DNA from: an uncultured Psychrobacter sp.
Lineage (GTDB): Bacteria > Pseudomonadota > Gammaproteobacteria > Pseudomonadales > Moraxellaceae
DNA: 64,000 nucleotides
NCBI GenBank assembly: GCA_947501045.1
Contig: CANMUI010000002.1
Location: 248,001-312,000 of the forward strand
Direction: 5' to 3'
This document shows, piece after piece, positions 15,907-26,306 of the stretch (positions are counted from its first letter, which is position 1; each line of letters begins with the position of its first letter). Under the pieces are notes generated by a model. That model was not told where the DNA came from and ran no database searches. It saw nothing but the letters and a program-made list of their open reading frames with translations. A program made the position numbers and the translations under genes.

Positions 15907-17202
15907 TCATTGAGTTGGGGTCACCCGCCAAATAGTATTAGAAAGGTCGTCAGCGACAATGAGTGCCCCTTTTGGATCAATAGTTACCCCTACTGGTCGA
16001 CCAAAGGTCTTGCCATCTTCGCTCTGAAATCCAGTGACAAAGTCAACTGGATCGCCAGCTGGCTTGCCGTTGCTAAACGGCACGAATACTACGTCGTAAC
16101 CGGCTGGGTCTGACCGGTTCCAGCTACCATGCTCGCCAATGAATGCGCCTTCTGTGAACTTGCCGCCCATTGTTGCCGTTGAAAATGCCAAGCCCAAAGG
16201 CGCTTTATGCGACCCAAGGCTATAGTCCGGAGCAACCGCAGCGGCTACCATATCGGGTTGCTGTGGCTTGACTCGCGAATCAACATGTTGACCCCAATAG
16301 CTGTAGGGCCAGCCGTAGAACGCGCCGTCCTGAACTGAGGTTAGATAATCGGGTACCAGTCGTGGACCCAGCTCGTCACGCTCGTTAATGACCGCCCATA
16401 GCTGGTTAGTGCCGGGCAGAACATCCATTGCCGTTGGATTGCGCAGACCTGTTGCATAAGGCCTGTGCGTACCGCTTTTAGCATCAATCTCCCAGATCAT
16501 AGCGCGATTCTCCTCAACATTGAGGCCATTCTCCGCAATATTGCTATTGGAGCCGATGCCAACGTACAGTAAGCGCCCATCCGGACTGGCAGTCATCGCT
16601 TTAGTCCAGTGGTGATTGACCTCGCTTGGCAGGGCGGTAAGTTGGCGCGGTGGCCCGCTAGCCTCAGTCTGACCGGGCTGATAGTCGAACTGCACTACTG
16701 CATCTTGGTTGGCAACGTATAGTTGGTCACCGATTAACGCCAGCCCATAAGGCGCATTCAAATTTTCGGCAAAGACGTTACGTGTCTCGTAAGTGCCATC
16801 ATTATCGCCATCGCGCAGCAGAGTCAGACGATCGCCGCTTTCGACTGAGGTGGTGCCTTTAGATTTAAAATAACCAGCAATAACGTCCTTAGGACGCAGC
16901 TTTGCAGCATTACCACCCCGGCCCTCGGCCACCAAAATGTCACCATTCGGCAAGACCAGCGTCTGCCGTGGAATCTGCAGGTCAGTGGCAATGGCTGTGA
17001 TGTTATAGCCTGACGGCACTATAGGCCTGCGATCCCCCCAGCCTGCAGGGTCAGCGATTTTCAGGGTTGGTAATAAGCCGCGCTCCGCTTCAGGCAGCTC
17101 TGGATTTGGTCCAAGCTGTGCCGAGTCCTCTATTTTGCTTTCGCTGCATGCGCTCAACAGCGCAGCGACTATGATAATTGATAAAACATTAATTGGTTTC
17201 AT
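15907..17202 (-). CDS. PQQ-dependent sorbosone/sugar dehydrogenase lipoprotein
   Basis: The 431-residue product has a lipoprotein signal ending LLSAC (Cys near residue 19). A six-blade propeller of the soluble aldose / L-sorbosone dehydrogenase family follows, with landmarks PNGDILVAEG, LYVGIGSNSN, YATGLRNPTAMD and AFIGEHGSWNRS. Such enzymes oxidise sugars or their aldehydes with PQQ in the periplasm. Bases are visibly richer in G+C than in flanking genes, a hint of transfer. The start overlaps the stop of the upstream membrane-protein gene (ATGA), so the two are coupled. Whether the substrate is sorbosone or another sugar is not visible. Confidence 0.85.
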   Translation of the reverse strand: MKPINVLSIIIVAALLSACSESKIEDSAQLGPNPELPEAERGLLPTLKIADPAGWGDRRPIVPSGYNITAIATDLQIPRQTLVLPNGDILVAEGRGGNAAKLRPKDVIAGYFKSKGTTSVESGDRLTLLRDGDNDGTYETRNVFAENLNAPYGLALIGDQLYVANQDAVVQFDYQPGQTEASGPPRQLTALPSEVNHHWTKAMTASPDGRLLYVGIGSNSNIAENGLNVEENRAMIWEIDAKSGTHRPYATGLRNPTAMDVLPGTNQLWAVINERDELGPRLVPDYLTSVQDGAFYGWPYSYWGQHVDSRVKPQQPDMVAAAVAPDYSLGSHKAPLGLAFSTATMGGKFTEGAFIGEHGSWNRSDPAGYDVVFVPFSNGKPAGDPVDFVTGFQSEDGKTFGRPVGVTIDPKGALIVADDLSNTIWRVTPTQ

Positions 17203-17636
17203 CGTACACCTCTACTACGCCAGCTGGCGAGGCCAATCCAGGTTGCAGCGCAAGCCAAGATGACAGTGATTACGGATAGGATAAGTCCGCTTGGCATGCT
17301 AGCCCACGCGTCCTTTGCATGAATGAACGAGTTAATGACGCCCAGCACAAAGGTTGCCAATAGCAACAGAAAATAAATCAGTGGTTTACCCATTCGCTCA
17401 TCCTTGCGGACCAGAGATATAACCGAGCCCAACAAGGCCAAACCATTGAATATAAGTGCACCTATCAGCAGCCAGGAGGCGAAGTTCTTCCATTGCAGCA
17501 CATAGCTGGACCAATAAGCGTAATCGCTTAGTACAACTCCGATATAAAGTGGCACCATCCCAGCTAGAAAAAACGCATGCAGTGGGTGCAGCGGGTACAA
17601 GGCGGTACCAGAGCGTCGGGCAACAGCACTAATCAT
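17199..17636 (-). CDS. DUF2231-like four-helix membrane protein
   Basis: The 145-residue protein has four hydrophobic helices and the start PLHPLHAFFLAGMVPLYIG, resembling the DUF2231 family (small inner-membrane proteins, some with haem-like His positions). It is translationally coupled to the PQQ sugar dehydrogenase lipoprotein by a 4-base overlap. The pair recurs in my memory of proteobacterial genomes, which suggests an electron-transfer or anchoring role. No catalytic residues are recognisable. The family call rests on pattern recognition only. Confidence 0.65.
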   Translation of the reverse strand: MISAVARRSGTALYPLHPLHAFFLAGMVPLYIGVVLSDYAYWSSYVLQWKNFASWLLIGALIFNGLALLGSVISLVRKDERMGKPLIYFLLLLATFVLGVINSFIHAKDAWASMPSGLILSVITVILACAATWIGLASWRSRGVR

Positions 17637-18213
17637 GACAATTTCCTTATTACTAGTAAAAGAGGATTTTATCGACCATAATAATTTTACCGGCTCGAAC
17701 TACGCTTGATGGAATTCAAATTCTACGAGATAGAGTTGTCGCTTAAAACATAGCAAAGCCAAAAAAACTCCTCCACCGTTTTTAGGTTTTTTTTATGAAA
17801 ATTAGTCGACTTCTATTACATGAACTAGAGACCATAAAGGTAGTACAGTATTGTAATCAGCAGCTACTAAAAACAACTTTCAAGCTTACGATTTGCAGAA
17901 CGCGGATGAGTTATCAAATGTTCGTATTCTGCCAATCAAGTCAAGTTTATACCTTATTGACGCAGCGCTAATGATTTGATTTATTACATTTTTGTTACGA
18001 GAATATGTATCCACTGCACCTGACAACCAAGGGTGGTTTATGCCAAGATAAGTCTACTTTGACGACTATCATTGAATTTTGTAATCAAACCATCTACGGT
18101 TGTTGCTATGGATTTGACAGCAGGGGACAAATTAGAATACTATCAAAGATTCCCTATATACTACTTACACTACTTTTACCTAGTAGCCAGTAAGAACATT
18201 TTGGAGTACTGCT
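17637..18213. other. Intergenic region upstream of pqqA
   Basis: About 580 bases between divergent transcripts. A 62-codon frame at 18005-18193 shows no family resemblance and covers the likely pqqA promoter, so I do not call it. A short frame around 17879-17979 is open but has no start. The only supported element is the promoter at 18114. Confidence 0.4.
18114..18143 (+). promoter_or_regulatory. Candidate sigma-70 promoter of pqqA
   Basis: Consensus -35 TTGACA at 18114-18119. Two overlapping -10 candidates follow, AATACT (16-base spacer) and TACTAT (18-base spacer), at 18136-18143. They lie about 70 bases before the pqqA start. The -35 is perfect, the -10 only moderate. Confidence 0.5.
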
Positions 18214-18288
18214 ATGAAATGGACTAAACCAGCTTTTCAAGATATCCGTATTGGTTTCGAAGTCACTATGTATTTCGAAGCCCGTTAG
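18214..18288 (+). CDS. pqqA: PQQ precursor peptide PqqA (24 residues)
   Basis: A 24-codon gene starts [20 protein letters not shown] and ends FEAR. It holds the conserved E-V-T-M-Y core in which Glu16 and Tyr20 are cross-linked by PqqE and become the carbon skeleton of PQQ. A ribosome site (TTGGAG) precedes it. It is shorter than common automatic gene-length cut-offs and easily missed. A strong terminator at 18311 separates it from pqqB, the usual way to make the substrate peptide in excess of the enzymes. Confidence 0.97.
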   Translation: MKWTKPAFQDIRIGFEVTMYFEAR

Positions 18289-18310
18289 AACCAATCAATC
18301 TTGATCCCTT

Positions 18311-18343
18311 AAAAGCCCTAGATGATTAGGGCTTTTATTTTTT
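18311..18343 (+). terminator. Terminator/attenuator between pqqA and pqqB
   Basis: Perfect 10-base stem AAAAGCCCTA (18311-18320), loop GATGAT, TAGGGCTTTT (18327-18336), followed by ATTTTTTT. Partial read-through would supply pqqBCDE at a lower level than pqqA. Confidence 0.88.
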
Positions 18344-18358
18344 TGGAATTATTAATTT

Positions 18359-19270
18359 ATGTATATTCATGTTTTAGGCTCAGCGGCGGGTGGCGGTTTT
18401 CCGCAGTGGAATTGTAACTGCCATAATTGTCATGGCGTGCGTCATGGGACCATTAAAGCTAAGACCCGAACCCAATCCTCTATCGCCATATCAGAAAATG
18501 GAGTAGATTGGATTTTGTTTAATGCCTCACCAGATATTCGCCAGCAATTATTTGAATTTAAGGCGGCGTGGCCAGCACACGGACTCAGAGATACCGGGAT
18601 CACTAGCGTGGTCTTGATGGATAGTCAGCTCGACCATACGACGGGGCTGTTGACCCTGCGCGAAGGCTGTCCTATTGATGTCTGGTGTACCGAAATGGTT
18701 CATCAAGATCTCACCACCGGATTTCCTATTTTTAATATGCTCAGGCATTGGAATAGCGGCCTACAATATCATCAAATTGACCCCAAAAAGACTTTCAACA
18801 TTGCAGGCTTTAGCGATCTAGAATTTATGCCGTTGATTATTAAAAGTGCCGCACCGCCCTACTCGCCGCATCGTCATGATCCTCATGATGGCGATAATAT
18901 CGCGCTGATTGTGAAAGATTTAAAAACCCAAAAACAACTCTTCTATGCGCCAGGTCTGGGTAAAATTGATGATGATATTATGCAGATTATGAAAGCTTCT
19001 GATTGCGTGATGATCGATGGCACTCTTTGGACTGATAATGAGATGCAAGAATGCGGCGTCGGCAGCAAAACGGGGCAAGATATGGGTCATTTGCATATTA
19101 GTGGCGCGGATGGTTCGCTCAATTATTTAGATCAACTCGAAAATTCACGTAAAGTACTGATCCATATCAATAACACCAATCCGATATTAAATGAAGAATC
19201 CAAGCAAGCGGCTACATTAAAAGCGCATAATGTTGAAGTAGCGTTTGATGGTATGCAGATAGAATTGTAA
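18359..19270 (+). CDS. pqqB: PqqB, metallo-beta-lactamase-fold hydroxylase of PQQ synthesis
   Basis: The 303-residue product starts [19 protein letters not shown] and has the PqqB-specific Cys cluster CNCHNCHG, plus the metallo-hydrolase motif [17 protein letters not shown] and MGHLHISG. PqqB is reported to be an iron hydroxylase acting on the cross-linked Glu-Tyr intermediate before PqqC. Length equals the family norm. It starts 16 bases after the T-run of the pqqA terminator; no separate promoter is obvious. Confidence 0.96.
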   Translation: MYIHVLGSAAGGGFPQWNCNCHNCHGVRHGTIKAKTRTQSSIAISENGVDWILFNASPDIRQQLFEFKAAWPAHGLRDTGITSVVLMDSQLDHTTGLLTLREGCPIDVWCTEMVHQDLTTGFPIFNMLRHWNSGLQYHQIDPKKTFNIAGFSDLEFMPLIIKSAAPPYSPHRHDPHDGDNIALIVKDLKTQKQLFYAPGLGKIDDDIMQIMKASDCVMIDGTLWTDNEMQECGVGSKTGQDMGHLHISGADGSLNYLDQLENSRKVLIHINNTNPILNEESKQAATLKAHNVEVAFDGMQIEL

Positions 19271-19462
19271 GGCGAGAACCCTATATAGTTGAGTCACTTT
19301 AGAAGTGTTATCGTTCAGTACTGCTGGGATGAATTTTGCGCAGCCTCTGGCAGCAACGACACAGCACGCAAGTAAAATTAATACCAGCAGCACGTGGCTG
19401 AATATGTCAGTTTTATCTGAGATTGACTATAAACTAAGAACAGCAATCGTAAGGTAAAGACA

Positions 19463-20218
19463 ATGCAAGAAAAAACAGCGTTAAGCCCAAAAGAATTTGA
19501 ACAAGCGATTTTGGCTAAAGGTCAGTATTACCATATTTACCACCCTTTTCATATCATGATGCATGAAGGGCACGCGACGCAGCAGCAGATCCAAGCTTGG
19601 GTGGCAAACCGGTTTTACTATCAGATTAATATACCCTTAAAAGATGCGGCCATTATGGCCAATTGCCCTGACCACCGTGTGCGCCAAGAATGGATTCAAC
19701 GCATGATTGACCAAGATGGAGTTTATCCTGATGGCGGTGGCCGTGAAGCATGGTTGGGTCTTGCAGAAGCAGTGGGTCTGACCCGTGAGCAAGTCATCTC
19801 CGAAGAGCTGGTATTACCCGGTGTGCGATTCGCTGTCGATGCTTATGTGAATTTTGCGCGGCGCGCAACGTGGCGGGAGGCTGCCAGTAGCTCACTTACA
19901 GAGCTGTTTGCGCCGCAGATTCATCAGTCGCGTCTCGAGTCTTGGCCAAAGCACTATCCTTGGATCAAAGAGCAGGGCTATACCTATTTCCGCTCGCGTT
20001 TGAGCCAAGCTCGCCGCGATGTGGAGCATGGTCTCACCATTACTTTAGACTCATTCAAGACGGTTGAACAACAACAGCGTATGCTGGAGATTCTACAGTT
20101 TAAGCTCGATATCTTGTGGACGATTTTGGATGCTTTGAGCTTGGCTTATGTGCATAACCAAGCCCCTTACCAAAGCGTGACCGCTGATAAAGTTTGGCAT
20201 AAAGGATTATTCAAATGA
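19463..20218 (+). CDS. pqqC: PqqC, pyrroloquinoline-quinone synthase
   Basis: The 251-residue, cofactorless oxidase performs the final ring closure and eight-electron oxidation to PQQ. Recognisable stretches are [36 protein letters not shown] and [16 protein letters not shown], which carry the active-site His, Tyr and Arg residues. It follows a 192-base gap after pqqB that may hold its own promoter. It overlaps pqqD by 4 bases (ATGA). Confidence 0.96.
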   Translation: MQEKTALSPKEFEQAILAKGQYYHIYHPFHIMMHEGHATQQQIQAWVANRFYYQINIPLKDAAIMANCPDHRVRQEWIQRMIDQDGVYPDGGGREAWLGLAEAVGLTREQVISEELVLPGVRFAVDAYVNFARRATWREAASSSLTELFAPQIHQSRLESWPKHYPWIKEQGYTYFRSRLSQARRDVEHGLTITLDSFKTVEQQQRMLEILQFKLDILWTILDALSLAYVHNQAPYQSVTADKVWHKGLFK

Positions 20219-20511
20219 GTACCCCTGTTAGTTTACCCGAGCTGGATTTATCCCTTGTTCCCACGTGGCGTCATGGCTACCGATTTCAATTTGAGCCTGC
20301 GCAGGACGCTTATGTGCTGCTCTACCCTGAAGGCATGATCAAACTCAATGACAGTGCCAGCATCATCGGTCAACACATTGATGGGCAAGCCTCTATCGCT
20401 GATATTATCAAAAAGGTGCAAGCCCTGTTTGGTGAGGTGCCTGAGATCAAGCAAGATATTATTGAATACATGCTGGTAGCGCAGCGTGAACATTGGATTG
20501 ATTTATTATGA
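20215..20511 (+). CDS. pqqD: PqqD, PqqA-binding chaperone (RiPP recognition element)
   Basis: The 98-residue protein carries the PqqD core ([27 protein letters not shown] split over the first half, then [17 protein letters not shown]). PqqD binds the PqqA peptide and presents it to the radical-SAM enzyme PqqE. It overlaps pqqC and pqqE by 4 bases on each side, consistent with coupled synthesis of the complex. Confidence 0.95.
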   Translation: MSTPVSLPELDLSLVPTWRHGYRFQFEPAQDAYVLLYPEGMIKLNDSASIIGQHIDGQASIADIIKKVQALFGEVPEIKQDIIEYMLVAQREHWIDLL

Positions 20512-21662
20512 CAACTCATCCTGTAGGGCTGCCGCTCTGGCTCCTCGCTGAGCTAACTTATCGCTGCCCCTTACAATGTCCTTATTGCTCTAACCCTGTT
20601 GATTACGCTCAGTATAAGCAAGAACTGACCACGCAAGAATGGTTTGACGTCTTTGATCAGGCTCGGCAAATGGGCGCTGTACAACTTGGGTTTTCTGGCG
20701 GAGAGCCCCTGGTTCGTCAAGATTTAGAAGACTTGGTCGCTTATGCTCACAATCAAGGTTTTTACACTAACCTGATCACATCGGGGATGGGCTTGAATGA
20801 GGCCCGAATTGCTAAATTAAAAGAAGCGGGTTTGGATCATATTCAAATCAGTTTCCAAGCGAGCGACCCCACGGTTAACAATGCCTTAGCAGGCTCAAAA
20901 CGGGCTTTTGAGCAAAAGTATGAGATGTCACGTTTGGTCAAGCAGTACGACTATCCTATGGTGCTAAACTTCGTCATTCATCGACAAAACATAGATCAGA
21001 TTGAACAGATTATCGAGCTGTGCTTAGAGCTTGAAGCCGATACGGTTGAGCTTGCTATTTGTCAGTTCTACGGTTGGGCGTTTGAGAATTTGCAAGGGTT
21101 ATTACCGACCAAAGATCAGTTAGTACGCGCTGAACGCATCACCAATGAGTATCGGCAAAAGATCGCCGAGCAAAACATTAAATGCAAACTTATTTTTGTG
21201 GTGCCGGACTATTACGAGGAGCGTCCAAAAGCCTGTATGGATGGTTGGGGCAAGATTTTCTTAACTGTCGCACCCGATGGTACGGCTCTGCCCTGCCATG
21301 CTGCCCGCCAATTGCCCATAACGTTCCCGAATGTACGAGATAGCAATCTGGCAGATATTTGGTATGAGTCGGCGAGCTTCAATCAGTTTCGCGGTGATGA
21401 TTGGATGCCTGATATGTGTCAGAGCTGCCCAGAAAAGGCTCGCGATTATGGCGGCTGTCGTTGCCAAGCGTTTATGCTCACAGGGGACGCGAGCAATGCC
21501 GATCCGGTGTGTGGTAAATCGCCTTATCATCATCTAATTGAAGAGGCTCGTGCAAATAGCGCCGCGCCTGTACCTTTTGAGGATTTATTATTTAGAAATC
21601 CGAAAAATTCTAAGCAGTTAAGTGAGAATCAGCTGATCCCTACGCGCACCTTAATAGATTAA
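20508..21662 (+). CDS. pqqE: PqqE, radical-SAM peptide cross-linking enzyme
   Basis: The 384-residue SPASM-type radical SAM protein has the CxxxCxxC cluster motif CPLQCPYC (C20, C24, C27) and GFSGGEPL for SAM. Its C-terminal auxiliary-cluster cysteines include [27 protein letters not shown] and DPVC. It forms the carbon-carbon bond between Glu and Tyr of PqqA. Length is normal. The gene is coupled to pqqD and followed 9 bases later by an M19 dipeptidase gene. Confidence 0.96.
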   Translation: MTTHPVGLPLWLLAELTYRCPLQCPYCSNPVDYAQYKQELTTQEWFDVFDQARQMGAVQLGFSGGEPLVRQDLEDLVAYAHNQGFYTNLITSGMGLNEARIAKLKEAGLDHIQISFQASDPTVNNALAGSKRAFEQKYEMSRLVKQYDYPMVLNFVIHRQNIDQIEQIIELCLELEADTVELAICQFYGWAFENLQGLLPTKDQLVRAERITNEYRQKIAEQNIKCKLIFVVPDYYEERPKACMDGWGKIFLTVAPDGTALPCHAARQLPITFPNVRDSNLADIWYESASFNQFRGDDWMPDMCQSCPEKARDYGGCRCQAFMLTGDASNADPVCGKSPYHHLIEEARANSAAPVPFEDLLFRNPKNSKQLSENQLIPTRTLID

Positions 21663-21671
21663 CAATAATGG

Positions 21672-22751
21672 ATGAACATGAATACTCAGCCTATAATCTT
21701 TGATGGTCATAATGATTTATTAACCCGCCTTTGGCTGAGTGCTGCAGGTGATCCTGTGCATGACTTTATTCATGGCACGCTACCGGGGCACTTAGATTTA
21801 CAACGTTGTCGTCAAGCGGGCTGGATGGGCGGATTATTTTCTATTTTTTTGCCACCGTATGCTTACGTTAAAAACAATCATCCTGAAAAATTATCAAGCC
21901 CATCAAACTTAAATTCTGATTCCGATTCTGACTCGGACTTTACTCCGCAGCAAGTCATTGATATTTGCTGTACGCAATTAAAGCTTGCTCAGCAATTACA
22001 AGATCGCTCTGAAGGCCTGATTCAAATTTGTACCACGCTGGCGCAAATTAAAGCTTGTCAGCACAATCAACAATTAGCTATCGTCCTACATTTAGAAGGC
22101 GCAGAAGCTTTAGCGATTAAACCTGAATTATTAGATACTTTTTATGATGCTGGGCTTAGAAGCATCGGTCCACTTTGGAATAGAAAAACTATCTTTGGGG
22201 ATGGTTTAAATGCCTCTTTTCCGCATTCTCCAGATACGGGATCAGGTCTCACCAAGCAAGGCAAAGATCTCATTTTAGCGTGTAGTAAAAAGCGCATGAT
22301 TATCGATGTCTCGCACATGAATGAGCGCGCGTTTTGGGACACTGCTGAGATTATCAATCAGCCTCTTGTCGCCACCCATTCCAACGCGCACGCCTTATGC
22401 CCACAAGCCAGAAATTTGACCGATCGACAACTGGCTGCTATTAAAGATAGCGGCGGTCTTGTTGGGGTGAATTTTGATGTGGCTTTTTTGCGTAGCGACG
22501 GGCAGCGCGATACGCAAACCTCGCTTGATGTGATTGTCGATCATCTTGCTTATTTAGTGGATCATTTAGGTGAGGATCAAGTAGGTTTTGGCTCGGATTT
22601 TGATGGCTGTCTGTTGCCTGATGAGCTAGCTGATGTCAGCGACATGGATAAGCTAATTGCACGTATGCAACAGCGTCACTTCTCAGATACACTGATCGAA
22701 AAAATCACTTCAAAAAATTGGTTTGAGTTTTTGGATAAAATATGGCAATGA
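21672..22751 (+). CDS. M19 membrane-dipeptidase family peptidase in the pqq operon
   Basis: The 359-residue protein has the zinc-site motifs of renal-dipeptidase-type enzymes: FDGHNDLL near the start (H and D), VLHLEGAEAL (bridging Glu), IDVSHMNE and VATHSNAHAL (His), plus FGSDFDG. A short SDSDSDSD run (82-89) interrupts a loop. It lies 9 bases after pqqE and ends at the operon terminator. No M16 protease gene (pqqF/G) is visible, so this enzyme may trim the cross-linked PqqA dipeptide product; that role is inferred. No signal peptide is seen, which suits a cytoplasmic role. The start may also be the second ATG at 21678. Confidence 0.85.
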   Translation: MNMNTQPIIFDGHNDLLTRLWLSAAGDPVHDFIHGTLPGHLDLQRCRQAGWMGGLFSIFLPPYAYVKNNHPEKLSSPSNLNSDSDSDSDFTPQQVIDICCTQLKLAQQLQDRSEGLIQICTTLAQIKACQHNQQLAIVLHLEGAEALAIKPELLDTFYDAGLRSIGPLWNRKTIFGDGLNASFPHSPDTGSGLTKQGKDLILACSKKRMIIDVSHMNERAFWDTAEIINQPLVATHSNAHALCPQARNLTDRQLAAIKDSGGLVGVNFDVAFLRSDGQRDTQTSLDVIVDHLAYLVDHLGEDQVGFGSDFDGCLLPDELADVSDMDKLIARMQQRHFSDTLIEKITSKNWFEFLDKIWQ

Positions 22752-22775
22752 TAGGTAAAAGTTAATTAAATAGAT

Positions 22776-22812
22776 AAAGCCGAATGCTAATAGACATAAC
22801 ATTCGGCTTTTT
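22776..22812. terminator. Bidirectional terminator, pqq operon / malic enzyme gene
   Basis: Perfect 11-base stem AAAGCCGAATG (22776-22786) and CATTCGGCTTT (22800-22810), loop 13 bases, with a T-run to the right and an A-containing arm to the left. It serves the convergent genes. Confidence 0.85.
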
Positions 22813-22827
22813 ATCGAGATTATAAGC

Positions 22828-24510
22828 CTAAAAAGAAGTACGACGATAACTACGATATCTAGGTAACCAGAAGTTAGCTTGTAATCGACGTTGTAGGTTC
22901 TCTATCGTTACTGGTAAGGCAAGCTTATCTTGCACCGCTTGCAATGCTACTGCATAAGCTATTTTTTCACTGATCTCTCTGATGACGTTAATGGGCGGTA
23001 ATATAGCACCAGGAGCTTTTTCATACTCTACTGAGATATCTGCTAGGGCTTGGCTTGCCGCCATAAGCATATTATCGCTGATTCCCGTCGCCCGTGCTAT
23101 TAACACCCCTAAGCCAATACCTGGAAATATGTAGCTGTTATTACACTGAGAAACCTCAAAAGACTGACCATTATAAGTGGTATTAGCAAAAGGACTACCC
23201 GTTGCAATAATGGCGCGACCTTGGCTCCAGTTGGTTATCTCTTGCGGTGTGGCTTCGACACGAGACGTTGGGTTTGATAGCGGTAATACAATTGGGTTTT
23301 CAGTATTAGCGCACAATGTTTCAATCACCTCTTGAGTAAATAGACCTTTTTGCCCGCTGACGCCGAACAATACTGTTATCTTTGCCTGCTTAACCACTTG
23401 CGCCAGTCCAAGCTTCTGACTTTTGTCCCAGTGCTTAATAGCAGATCTTTTTTGCGCCAACGGTATTTGAAAAGCTTGTAGTTCTGTCATGTCATCGGTC
23501 AGCAGGCCATAACGATCCACCATAAATACCTGACTGCGCGCCTGCTCCTCAGTCAAACCTTCACGCTGCATTTGACGAATAATGTGCTCGGCGATACCGC
23601 AGCCTGCGGATCCTGCACCCAAAAACGCTATTTTTTGTTGACTAAGCTTTTCACCTTTTTCTAAACAGGCGGCAATCAAGGCACCGACTGAGACCGCAGC
23701 CGTTCCTTGAATATCATCGTTAAAGCAGCATATTTGATCGCGATATTTATTTAATAGTGGCGTCGCGTTTTCTTGCGCAAAATCTTCAAATTGCAATAAT
23801 ACTTCCGGCCAGCGCCGCTTAACCGCTTGAATAAATAGATCGACAAACTCATTATATTCATCGCCTGAGATACGTGGGTTTCTCCAGCCCATATACATAG
23901 GGTCGTCAAGCAGTTGTTGGTTATTGGTGCCGACATCCAATAAGATCGGTAGACAATAAGCGGGACTAATACCGCCACAAGCGGTATATAAAGACAATTT
24001 ACCAATGGGAATGCCCATGCCGCCAATGCCTTGATCGCCTAGGCCTAATATACGCTCACCGTCAGTGACTACGATCACTTTTACTTTCTGTTTGGTGGCA
24101 TTTTGCAGCATGTCATCAATTTTATGGCGCTCAGGATAAGAGATAAATATACCGCGTTTGCGGCGATAAATTTGTGAGAATTTCTCGCAAGCTTGGCCAA
24201 CCGTTGGGGTATATATGAGCGGCATGACTTCCTCAATATGCTGCTCAATTAAATGATGAAATAAGGTTTCATTGGTATCTTGAATATTACGTAAGTAAAT
24301 ATGTTTGTCCATATCACTAGTAAAGGAGCGCATTTGATGATAAGCACGCAGAGATTGCTCTTCGATGGTCTCAATATTATGGGGTAACAATCCTGTTAAA
24401 TTAAAGCTATCACGTTCTTCTGAGGAAAAAGCGCTGCCCTTGTTTAATAATGGAGTTTCTAATAGTATTGGTCCAGCGAAGGGAATATACAACGGACGTT
24501 TGTTTAGCAT
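22828..24510 (-). CDS. maeA: NAD-dependent malic enzyme
   Basis: The 560-residue enzyme converts malate to pyruvate and CO2 with NAD. Motifs include [41 protein letters not shown] (substrate and metal face), [11 protein letters not shown] and [15 protein letters not shown] for the nucleotide. Length and motifs match E. coli MaeA (SfcA), without the phosphotransacetylase domain of MaeB. It could supply pyruvate when cells live on aromatic acids that feed succinate into the cycle. It is a single gene, convergent with the pqq operon. Confidence 0.93.
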   Translation of the reverse strand: MLNKRPLYIPFAGPILLETPLLNKGSAFSSEERDSFNLTGLLPHNIETIEEQSLRAYHQMRSFTSDMDKHIYLRNIQDTNETLFHHLIEQHIEEVMPLIYTPTVGQACEKFSQIYRRKRGIFISYPERHKIDDMLQNATKQKVKVIVVTDGERILGLGDQGIGGMGIPIGKLSLYTACGGISPAYCLPILLDVGTNNQQLLDDPMYMGWRNPRISGDEYNEFVDLFIQAVKRRWPEVLLQFEDFAQENATPLLNKYRDQICCFNDDIQGTAAVSVGALIAACLEKGEKLSQQKIAFLGAGSAGCGIAEHIIRQMQREGLTEEQARSQVFMVDRYGLLTDDMTELQAFQIPLAQKRSAIKHWDKSQKLGLAQVVKQAKITVLFGVSGQKGLFTQEVIETLCANTENPIVLPLSNPTSRVEATPQEITNWSQGRAIIATGSPFANTTYNGQSFEVSQCNNSYIFPGIGLGVLIARATGISDNMLMAASQALADISVEYEKAPGAILPPINVIREISEKIAYAVALQAVQDKLALPVTIENLQRRLQANFWLPRYRSYRRTSF

Positions 24511-24900
24511 AATAAAATCTTCTTAATAAGGCGTATAAGTGAAAAATTTTCCTAGTGCTATATTATACATAGCATTAGTCCCTTTTCCTTATTTAGTATT
24601 TTATTTATATAAGGTGCTAAATACTTGGGTTTAATCTTGATTAGAACATTATGTAAAACTCTAAACGATATTTTCTTATTAGGTATTATGGCTAATGTCT
24701 ATGATATATATGAGCTAGAGGCTACTACTGTTTTTGTAAAATTCATTAGTCCTTTATACCTAGGGCTAATTATCTAATCAAAGCAGCATTTTTATTAGTC
24801 ATGAAGTTTTTGAAATTAAAGTGATTAAACTGTATAAAGATATTAAAAAAAGTGTTTTCAAATCGTTTGTTACTAGTAGTGGCATCGATATTTTATCGGC
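24511..24900. other. AT-rich intergenic region upstream of maeA
   Basis: About 390 bases, strongly AT-rich, containing the maeA promoter region. A hairpin ATTAGTCCT (24745-24753) / AGGGCTAAT (24762-24770) with one wobble is present without a T-run. I see no gene here. Confidence 0.4.
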
Positions 24901-25098
<198 letters not shown>

Positions 25099-25123
25099 TT
25101 AATTCTAAACTCAAATATCCAGC

Positions 25124-26155
25124 TTAGAATTCATATTTGGCCATTACTTCAACTTGCTGATCTTTTCTGACTCGTGAAAGCGTTTTGTCGCTTCGATCTC
25201 TCCACTCAATACCGATATCTAGATCTGGGAAATATTCATAGATGAGGTTGATGCTTTTTACATTCACAGAGGTATCCGCCTCATCATCTACCATAATTTC
25301 ACCATAGCGCATATTACTCATCAGTTTTTCTGTAAATTTATGCCTATACCCTACCGTGTAACCCGTTTGCGATACAAGCTCACCGTCTTCGGCATCACAA
25401 TCTAAATCACCAGTTATATCAACGGCTCTTCCCACACATACGGTAGAATAGACGCCCATACCTTTGCCGTTATATACGCTTGCATGTAGCGAATCATTGC
25501 CTAGTTTCAGCTTGCCTGCCAAAGAAACACCGACGCCTATATCCGAATCTTCTCCATTTTTGGCCTCACGAGCAGTGACCGCCAAATTATAGCTAAGATC
25601 AGATAGATCATCCTTGTAGCTTATCACCAGATCAGGCAAGTCAGCTTCCTCATCAACAGGTTCTTGCGCTGTAAAACGAAACCCTTTATGAGTATAATGC
25701 ACCGTCAAATCTGGACGAATATAAGCACCACCACCAGTGATGGTGCCAAAACCCGTACCCCGAAAGTCGAGCTGCTCAGTCAAAAGTGGGTAGACTGCTA
25801 AGAATTGACCATTCCATGTTTTACCGACTGTCAAATCATCGATTTGAGCATAAGCATGGCGAAGTCGCAAGTCGGAACCGCCATTTGCAGCATTGCCATA
25901 AAAATCGCCTTCAATAAACCCTGTTAACTTTTTATCTTCTATGTTCTTTGTGGTTTTAAGATTAATCCGAGATTGCCGTCCACTTCCTTTAAACTCAGAC
26001 TCCCCTTCATCTGGAGAATAAAATATACCTTCTGCTTTAACATAACCACCGATACTTAAAGTAGTATCGCCATTGGTGACAAGCTCTATTGCTTGTGTCT
26101 GTACACATGTTCCCAAGACAGCCAAACCAAAAGACAACTTTTTGATATAAAGCAT
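25124..26155 (-). CDS. DcaP-like outer-membrane porin
   Basis: The 343-residue protein has a signal peptide (cleaved around TQAIE) and a beta-barrel with alternating hydrophobic strands and a C-terminal aromatic (KYEF). The start IELVTNGDTTLSIGGYVKAE and stretches GKTWNGQF, LTEQLDFRG and RPDLTVHY match the DcaP family of Acinetobacter, trimeric porins for dicarboxylates and other anionic solutes. A paralogue of 366 residues lies at 36349. It may admit dicarboxylates or aromatic acids for the beta-oxidation genes upstream on the same strand. Confidence 0.85.
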   Translation of the reverse strand: MLYIKKLSFGLAVLGTCVQTQAIELVTNGDTTLSIGGYVKAEGIFYSPDEGESEFKGSGRQSRINLKTTKNIEDKKLTGFIEGDFYGNAANGGSDLRLRHAYAQIDDLTVGKTWNGQFLAVYPLLTEQLDFRGTGFGTITGGGAYIRPDLTVHYTHKGFRFTAQEPVDEEADLPDLVISYKDDLSDLSYNLAVTAREAKNGEDSDIGVGVSLAGKLKLGNDSLHASVYNGKGMGVYSTVCVGRAVDITGDLDCDAEDGELVSQTGYTVGYRHKFTEKLMSNMRYGEIMVDDEADTSVNVKSINLIYEYFPDLDIGIEWRDRSDKTLSRVRKDQQVEVMAKYEF

Positions 26156-26306
26156 GATCTACACATTCCTTGTGTTGTTTTAAAATTCATTTAAGTTAAT
26201 TTAAATCCCTTTAAATCTCTATTGCTATCATATTTTTTAACCCTATAAATACCAGCACTATCTCCTTATAAAAAAATTACCTCCTAATCTAGTTAAACTT
26301 CTCAAT

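Noticed and set aside
18005..18193. 62-codon open frame upstream of pqqA.
   Set aside because: No recognisable family, composition unlike neighbours, and it covers the likely pqqA promoter.
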